Assembly (NCBI RefSeq): GCF_001625195.1
Contig: NC_054389.1
Span: 558,001-622,000 of the forward strand
DNA: 64,000 bases
Source of the DNA: Drechmeria coniospora
Taxonomy: Eukaryota; Ascomycota; Sordariomycetes; Hypocreales; Ophiocordycipitaceae
Reading direction: 5' to 3'
In this document: positions 57,941 to 64,000 of the stretch, piece after piece
Numbering within the stretch: position 1 is the first letter of the stretch
Layout: every line of letters starts with the position of its first letter
Position numbers and translations under genes: made by a program
The notes under the pieces: model-generated
The model's input: only the letters and a program-made list of their open reading frames with translations
Database searches by the model: none
What the model was told of the DNA's origin: nothing

Positions 57941-59402
57941 AATGACGATTGATCTTGCGTATTGACGGGAGCTCGGTATTTTAAGTTGCGAGTAGAGTAG
58001 TTTTGTCTGCCGTCTAGTTGTTGCTTGATGGTGTTGGTGGATTGTATAGTTTTGCTTGACATTCGTAACAGTTTCTCAGAAGGAGCACATGCGGACGGAA
58101 CTATATATACCTATAGAAAGATACCTAAGTACATTTACTTACATTCAAACAAGTGCAATTGTTTATTACGTGCAGGTAGAAGTGTAAGTACTTGCAGCTA
58201 AGTATTATTAATATATTTTTATGGTTGAAATGATTGCACCTATATGGCCAACCGTACCGTGTAATAATGTATTGTAATTACGGAGTACTCAGGCCCCAAT
58301 TATCCACCCACCTTTCAATAAATGACCATTGCAAAGTGGATGGATGCTACGGACATATCAGGAAGCAGGGCATCCAACCTACTATCTATCAAGGTAACTT
58401 AACGAGAGCCTTATCAGCTAGTTCGTACTCCGTATTAGAGAATAATACTGTCTTTGTTACCCTTACGGGATATGTCATGCCTCTCCAGGCCACAGTAGCG
58501 GCTACCACTAATGCCGTAGCAGTACGATCCGTAAAAACTCGGCCTATTTTTGGCGGTTACGGGAATGAGTCGCTATTGTAGAATGCTTAGCACGATTCAA
58601 CCTCTACAAGCGTGTACGGATCCACGTTGTTATGGCCATTTATTGAAAGTACTTGCAAGTACTTGTACGTAACAATGTGTTCACTAAAGGTATGTTTGCA
58701 CTTGCACATACTTGCACATGAACGCCTACTTGTACGTGCAAGTACATGCAATATGAGTACAGTAGATATTTGCATACGTGCTGTGCAGCAACAAGCAATG
58801 ACTCCGTACGGAGTAGTGCCTTCTGCCTTAATGATTGCGTTAAAGACCTCGAAGAACAATGAAGATTGCAGCCTTGAAGAAGCTTATTGGCTGAAATAAA
58901 AGGGCTGATAGAAATAGATCAAAAATAACCCCTTTTATTGCGTTCTGAAATGCTGCGCGGCCGGCTTATGCCAGGAAGGGCTTTAGCACTTTGTTGATCA
59001 TCGTATCGAATGAGGATACTAGATATTGACCCGGGAGAAATCCCATCTTTTCTAGCAATTTTGCGATAGAAACGGCCTGATTGAGGCCACATTTCAATTC
59101 TAGTCCTCGTGTAAGGACAATGCTACAGTCCAGGTATAGCTGGAGCCGTAGTTCTGGTGTATCCAGAGTTTGAATTTGAAGGGTTGTATCAGGAATCATT
59201 TTTAGGTGCGCAACGCGTACCTAACTGAATCGACACTTTTTCCACCTCACTGTACCTCTTATCCTATTCCATTACAATATACACATAAGTACACCTACAG
59301 TTGGCATAGTGAAAATGTACTAGGGCTTCCAACCGCTCCCCCATTCCAATCTTGATTTGGTTATTTTAAGAAATAGATTCATGCTTTTCAAAGGTAGCAA
59401 TA
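57941..59402. repeat. Tandem-duplicated flank of member C
   Basis: Positions 58230-58640 match 60400-60760 and 63140-63530. Landmarks are GGCCCCAATTATCCACCC (58292, 60423, and 63178 with an AAT insertion) and a segment with CGATCCGT and CGGCCTATT (58528, 60652, 63431). Positions 58600-58800 also recur near 60740-60970. Positions 58900-59215 look different in composition and are not found in the other copies. Confidence 0.75.
58966..59199 (-). CDS. Short open frame of 77 codons in a unique insert; possible gene fragment
   Basis: It starts MIPDTTLQIQTLDTPELR and ends NKVLKPFLA. It has no signal peptide and no recognised domain. The balanced composition and predicted helix content are unlike the surrounding GTAC sequence, and the segment 58900-59215 is absent from the homologous places beside members D and E. 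It may be a piece of an inserted element or of another gene. It may also be chance. Confidence 0.2.
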   Translation of the reverse strand: MIPDTTLQIQTLDTPELRLQLYLDCSIVLTRGLELKCGLNQAVSIAKLLEKMGFLPGQYLVSSFDTMINKVLKPFLA

Positions 59403-60080
59403 TTACTTTTTTTTGTACATATCCGGATTCCAACCTAACCCATTGCACGTCCCGTTAAAGTCGGAGGTTTTTGGGTAGTCCGATATTGTAAACTGCGAAT
59501 CTAGCGTCCGACCGCCTTTTGAACCAGAACTAGCAGTTGAGCCGCCTACCAAACTAGCCCATTCGCGACAGCCATCTTTATCAATATTTAGCGTTTTCAT
59601 AAAGATATCGATATGCTTCTCCTCAACAACGTCAAAGCTATAGCACACCCGTTTATATAGTTTATCGATATACTGCGTATAAATGCGTTTCTTTCCAGCG
59701 GTATTGATAAAAGTAGACTTAATATTGCATTTCGGTAATACATTAGGGTGAAAATTGAATCCGAAGGTTTTGATTCTGGTCAGTATTCGACTATAAGCTG
59801 CAAGTTCATTAGGAGGCGCCTTACAGCCATCCACCAACATAATGCGAGTAAATATAGCAGAAATATGAGTTGCAGTGTCTAATGATGACTGATCAATAAG
59901 GTGTTGATTCCCTAGGTGGACTTTACACCCGAACAGGAAAGAGTCGCGGTAGACAAAGAGCTCTGTAGGCCCAAATGGCCTTTCCGAGAATACCAAGTTA
60001 TTAGCGGGAATACTTGCTACACTACTAGAGAATAAGACTACAGCAGATAGCAGTGCCTTAATATAGTTCCAATAAAACAT
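59403..60080 (-). CDS. Six-cysteine secreted protein, family member D
   Basis: A single exon of 225 residues; ATG at 60080. The signal peptide is residues 1 to about 23 (MLFYWNYIKALLSAVVLFSS-like core; the first residues are MFYWNYIK). Six family cysteines: FGCKVHLGN, DGCKAP, LPKCNI, RVCYSF, DGCREWA and NGTCNG. Close to C and E over the whole length (for example KTLNIDKDGCREWASLV and YPKTSDFNGTC). The main differences are in the 15 residues around the short glycine/serine stretch before the tail. It looks intact and translatable. Function unknown; the family is not recognised. It sits in the second of three tandem blocks. Confidence 0.76.
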   Translation of the reverse strand: MFYWNYIKALLSAVVLFSSSVASIPANNLVFSERPFGPTELFVYRDSFLFGCKVHLGNQHLIDQSSLDTATHISAIFTRIMLVDGCKAPPNELAAYSRILTRIKTFGFNFHPNVLPKCNIKSTFINTAGKKRIYTQYIDKLYKRVCYSFDVVEEKHIDIFMKTLNIDKDGCREWASLVGGSTASSGSKGGRTLDSQFTISDYPKTSDFNGTCNGLGWNPDMYKKK

Positions 60081-62147
60081 AATGATGATTGATCTTGTGT
60101 ATACTGTAAGCTCGGTATTGTAAGTTGCAGGTAGAGTGGTCTTGTCTGCCGTCTAGTCGTTGGTTGATAGCGTTGGTAGATTTTGTCGTTTGCTTGATAT
60201 TCATGACAGTTTCCTAGAAGGAGCATACACGGAACTAAATACACTTACATACAGATACCTAAGTACGTACATATACTTGAAAATGTACATGTGAATGAGT
60301 GCAAAATTTTATTACGTGCAGGCGTGAGTATAAGTATTTGCAACTATTATTACAATATTTTTGTAGGTCGTTATAGCGATTGCACTTAAGTATGTGGCCA
60401 ACCATACCGCGGAATATACTCAGGCCCCAATTATCCACCCACCCTACTTTCAATACTGTAAATTAAAATGTATCCGCAGGTGGATGCTACGGACTTTTCA
60501 GCAAGCAGGGTATCAGACCCACCATCGAGCGAGGCATCTAACGAAAAGGCTTCATTAGCTAGTGATTATTAGAGACGTAAGACTGTCTTCGGTACCCTTA
60601 CGGGCTGTGCCATGCCTCTACAGGCTTTACAGCTATTACAACTACAATACTACGATCCGTACGAGCTCGGCCTATTCTTAGCGTCAACGGGGATGAGTCG
60701 ATATTGAAGGATGCTAAGCACGATTCAATCCCTTACTTACATGCGTGTACGGATCCACTCTGTAGTGGCCATTCATTGAATTTACGGGCATGTATGTGGG
60801 TGGGTGTACAAGTATAATAACCAGGGCCTATACTCCGTACTTATATAACAATGTGAGCACTAGGAATATGCTTGTACTTGTACATTCCTGCACATGAACG
60901 CCTACTTGTAGGTTCAAGGTCATGCAATAATATCAATAGGATATTTGCATACGTACTTTGCAGTAGTAAGTACTGTAAGCACTCCGTACGGAGCGCTTGT
61001 GGAGTACAGTGCAGTACAGTACTTACAGGGAGAGTAATATTGTACTTGCAAGTAGCACTTGGGTCAAAAATTCTTTATAGCATTACTTGTATGTGTATAA
61101 GTAGGGCGTGCAAGTACAGTACAGCTATTACTTCATTGTAGACTTACTCGCGGAGTCCGTGTACTTGCACTTGTTCATTACAGCGCCAAAAATACGGAGT
61201 ACTTGTGACTGTATTTGGTGTAGGTGTAAAGCCGCTCTCCGGCTCTGAAGCGGGTCTCGAGCGACAGACTCTGTTTAATACACTTCTACAAGGAATTGCG
61301 GTACAGAGGATGATGGACTCCTGGTTTTAGGTTGCTGGAACTGGCCGACCTTTGGTCTGTTTGGGCTTGATGATGGTTACAGTATTCATTTTGTATAAAC
61401 GTACTTATATGTAAGTACGTGCAAATCTTTCTGTACACGAATAACTGGTATGTAACTGTACTTATTGGTATAGTTTAAATGTACTTGTACTCCTCTTCAA
61501 CAAGGCCTTGGGCTCCTAAATGGTTCTATAGTTAATGGGAAGTTAGCGTATTGATACATACTACAATTTGCAAATGCCCTCAGCTCGGGCACAATACACT
61601 CTAACGAGGGAAAATAAGAATACTATGCGAGATATGTGTAACGGACTGACCCCAGTAGGGCATAAGCAGTGGCCATGCTACTAGCCGTTGCGCTATGCGG
61701 CGCCCCCTTATTGCATCCAGCAAATGGGTACGTATTGACAAAGCTATCCGATGCTTTGTCAATTAGCCACGCTTATAAGGGCCGTTGTTGCTCTTCTTAA
61801 CCGCTGTAGTTGGGCAAAGCCCAAGACCATAACAATATGATATTAAAAAGGTAATGGGGATAGGTAGGCTACGAGGAACCATGACCTCGACGAAATCATG
61901 TCCCTAACGGATTGAGGTACTGCATCAATACGTAAGCAAACTAAAGGCATCGATAGAACTAGCACCGTAAACCGCTATCCGAATGGTTGTATCTTCCTCC
62001 ATCAAAACGTACATAAAAGTATACCTACAGTTAGCATAGCGCAGGTTGGAAATATGCCAAGGCTTCCAACCACCCCCTATGCTTCTCGATACAACCTTAA
62101 TTTGTTTATTGTAAGGAATATATTCATATTCTTCCAAGGTAGCAATA
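60081..62147. repeat. Tandem-duplicated spacer between members D and E
   Basis: It contains the same landmarks as the spacers beside C and after E, in the same order, plus GTAC words at 60950-61220. Positions 61018-61200 recur near 63776-63930 (GGAGAGTAATATTG, then CGCGGAGTCCGT). A possible dispersed element at 61640-61830 is listed separately. No further gene seen. Confidence 0.7.
61640..61830 (-). other. Possible tRNA-derived or dispersed-repeat fragment
   Basis: On the minus strand TAGCGCAACGG (61695-61685) fits a tRNA A-box, and GGGGTCAGTCC (61653-61643) loosely fits a B-box at a usual distance, but no full cloverleaf forms. Next to it is a perfect hairpin, ATTGACAAAGC paired with GCTTTGTCAAT (61736-61766). 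The right half of this hairpin and the next 20 bases resemble 38770-38805. It is absent from the matching place beside member C. Confidence 0.3.
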
Positions 62148-62822
62148 CTACCTTTTGTACATATCTGTATTCCAACCTAACCTATCGCACGTCCCATTAA
62201 AGTCGGACGTTTTTGGGTAGTCGGAAGCTGAAAACTGCGAATCTACCGTCCAACCGCCTGTTGAACCAGAAATATCAGATATAACGCCTACCAAACTAGC
62301 CCATTCGCGACAGCCATCCTTATTAATGTTTAGTGTCTTCATAAAGACATCTATATGCTTCTCCTCGACAATATTAAAGTTATAGCATACCCATTTATAT
62401 AGTTTATCGACATATTGCGTATGTATGCGTTCCGTTCCAGTATTATTAATAAAAGTCGACTTAATATTGCATTTCGGTAATACATTAGGATGAAAATCGT
62501 ATCCCAATTTTTTGATTCTGGCCAGAATTCGACTGTAAGCCTTTAGGTCCTCAGGGGGCGCCGTACAACCATCCACCAACATAATGCGACTAAATGTAGC
62601 GGATACGCGAGCTAGAGCGCCTAATGATAGCTGATTAATACGATGTGTATTCGCTAGCATGACTTGATACCCGAATAGGAATGAGTCGGTGTAGACATGG
62701 AGCCCAGTTTGGCTATGTATCGTTCCCGGTAGCACCAAGTCATCTATTGGAATACTTGCTGTACCGCTAGAGAGTATGGCTATAGCAGATAGCAGTGCCT
62801 TGATGCAGTTCCAATACAACAT
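62148..62822 (-). CDS. Six-cysteine secreted protein, family member E (first cysteine replaced)
   Basis: A single exon of 224 residues; ATG at 62822. Signal peptide about residues 1-22 (MLYWNCIKALLSAIAILSSG). It keeps five of the six family cysteines (DGCTAP, LPKCNI, WVCYNF, DGCREWA, NGTCDR), but the first is Tyr (FGYQVMLAN), although the signal peptide still holds one Cys. It is otherwise very close to C and D (KTLNINKDGCREWASLV, GSTGGWTVDSQFS). Loss of one partner predicts a free cysteine unless another pairs with it. Intact frame. The array may continue past the right edge of the window. Confidence 0.75.
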   Translation of the reverse strand: MLYWNCIKALLSAIAILSSGTASIPIDDLVLPGTIHSQTGLHVYTDSFLFGYQVMLANTHRINQLSLGALARVSATFSRIMLVDGCTAPPEDLKAYSRILARIKKLGYDFHPNVLPKCNIKSTFINNTGTERIHTQYVDKLYKWVCYNFNIVEEKHIDVFMKTLNINKDGCREWASLVGVISDISGSTGGWTVDSQFSASDYPKTSDFNGTCDRLGWNTDMYKR

Positions 62823-64000
62823 GATGCTAATTGATTGTGCGTGTTAATGTAAGCTTAGTGAGTTGCAAGTAGAGTAGATTGTCTGCCGTCCAGTCGTTGC
62901 TTGATGGCATTGGTAAATTGTCCAGATTGTGTCGTTTTGCTTGATATTGGGAACAGTTTCTTAGTAGGAGCACACAGGAAACTATACTTATATACCTATT
63001 GCAGATACCTAAATACATGTACTTACAAGGTTAAGTGCATGCAAACGAGTGCAATACATTAGGTGCAGGTATGAGTGCAAGTACTTCGTTGTACTTTCAA
63101 CTACAAGTATTATTACCACGGATTTTGTAACTGTTGCCCTTGTAAGGCCAAACGTACCGTAGGATACTCTATTCTCAGGCCCCAATTAATATCCACCCAC
63201 CAACTTTCAATAACTGGCCATGACAAAGTGTATCCGCAGATGGATGCTACGGACATATTAGCAAGCAGGGAGTTAAACCCGCTATCTAGCGAGGCATCTA
63301 ACAAAAAGGCTCATCCGCTAGTACAACTACTTATTAGAGACGTAAGACTGTGTTCGTTACCATTACGGGCTATGTTACGCTTCTACTTACCCGCCAAGTA
63401 CAGCAGCGGCTACAACAACCACAATACTACGATCCGTGCGAACTCAGCCTATTCTTGGCGTCAACGGAGAAGAGTCAATATTGCAGTAAGGATACTAAGC
63501 ACGATTCAATCCCTTACTTGCAAGTACTTAGGGGGGCATACAACTACTAAGTACAACCAGGGCCTGTACGTTGTACATGTACAGGACGTACGGAAATGCA
63601 CAAGTGTGTGCACCAGGGGTATCCTTGTACTTTTACATACTGCCAGTAATTAAGTACTCCGTACTTCAAGTATAAGTAATACATGAACGCCAACTTGTAC
63701 GCACATGCAATATCAGTATTTATTTGTATACGTGCTGTGCAGATAAAGTAAGCACCCTGTACTGTACGAAGTACGGGGAGAGTAATATTGCATTTTCAAG
63801 TATGCTGTAAGTAGTACTTGAGTAAAAAAAAACCTTTGGAGTATTACTTGTAGTATTCAAATACAGTCGCGGAGTCCGTATACTTGCATTTATTTGTATT
63901 TGTTACAGTACTAACACTATGGAGTACAAGTGCTGTATTTAGTTTACGTACTGTATATATTGAGTTTGCGTACTGTATATGTAAGTAAAAGTAAAGACGA
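62823..64000. repeat. Tandem-duplicated flank of member E, running off the window
   Basis: Positions 63140-63530 and 63680-63930 repeat the blocks found beside C and D. No start of another family member is seen before the window ends. Confidence 0.7.

Noticed and set aside
61640..61715. Functional tRNA gene
   Set aside because: Only the A-box fits well; acceptor and T stems do not pair, so at most a relic.
62823..64000. Chromosome end (telomere) at the right edge
   Set aside because: No TTAGGG-type repeats are present; the tandem block simply continues.

Overview
The window looks like nuclear DNA of a filamentous ascomycete, most likely Sordariomycetes and probably Hypocreales. The genes are GC-rich, carry short introns of about 50-115 nt with GT..AG ends and CTRAY-like branch sites, and encode typical fungal housekeeping proteins. 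They are separated by long AT-richer spacers saturated with GTAC-centred words (TACTCCGTA, AAGTACTT, GTACATGTAC). The secreted modular protein at 7.7-10.3 kb carries C-terminal modules that I remember from enterotoxin-like proteins of insect- and nematode-associated Hypocreales. The lineage call is an inference, not a database result.

Left part (1-24.9 kb). The genes are: a partial Mpe1-type cleavage/polyadenylation factor (minus); a Dug1/CNDP2 M20 dipeptidase; a six-exon secreted papain-fold protein with PLAT-like modules; an acyl-protein thioesterase convergent with a Yippee-domain protein; a mitochondrial succinyl-CoA:3-ketoacid CoA transferase; a conserved fungal protein of unknown function; and a Ser/Thr-rich GLEYA-like adhesin with a near-perfect 90-bp minisatellite.

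Middle part (24.9-46.4 kb). It holds a decayed gene at 25.4-25.9 kb, a UBA-UAS-UBX protein of the Ubx5/UBXN7 type (minus), the proteasome adaptor Ecm29 (minus), about 5 kb of GTAC-rich spacer, and a three-RRM RNA-binding protein (plus) with an unusually long, probably spliced leader.

Right part (46.4-64 kb). No housekeeping genes are seen. It holds five minus-strand copies of a small secreted protein family (about 220-229 residues, six conserved cysteines) that I do not recognise. The last three copies lie in tandemly duplicated blocks whose flanks are also duplicated. One copy is interrupted at codon 4 by a stop that looks like two RIP-type transitions. The duplicated block runs to the right edge, so the array may continue. 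This array and the papain-like modular protein are the best candidates for undescribed biology here.

How the genes fit together. The housekeeping genes work in separate processes: mRNA 3'-end formation, glutathione turnover, depalmitoylation, ketone-body metabolism, p97/Cdc48 and proteasome quality control, and RNA binding. Nothing suggests a metabolic cluster. The accessory genes (modular secreted protein, adhesin, six-cysteine array) are all predicted extracellular and sit beside repeat-rich spacers, as is common for fungal host-interaction genes. Exon joins were worked out by hand from splice signals and reading phase.
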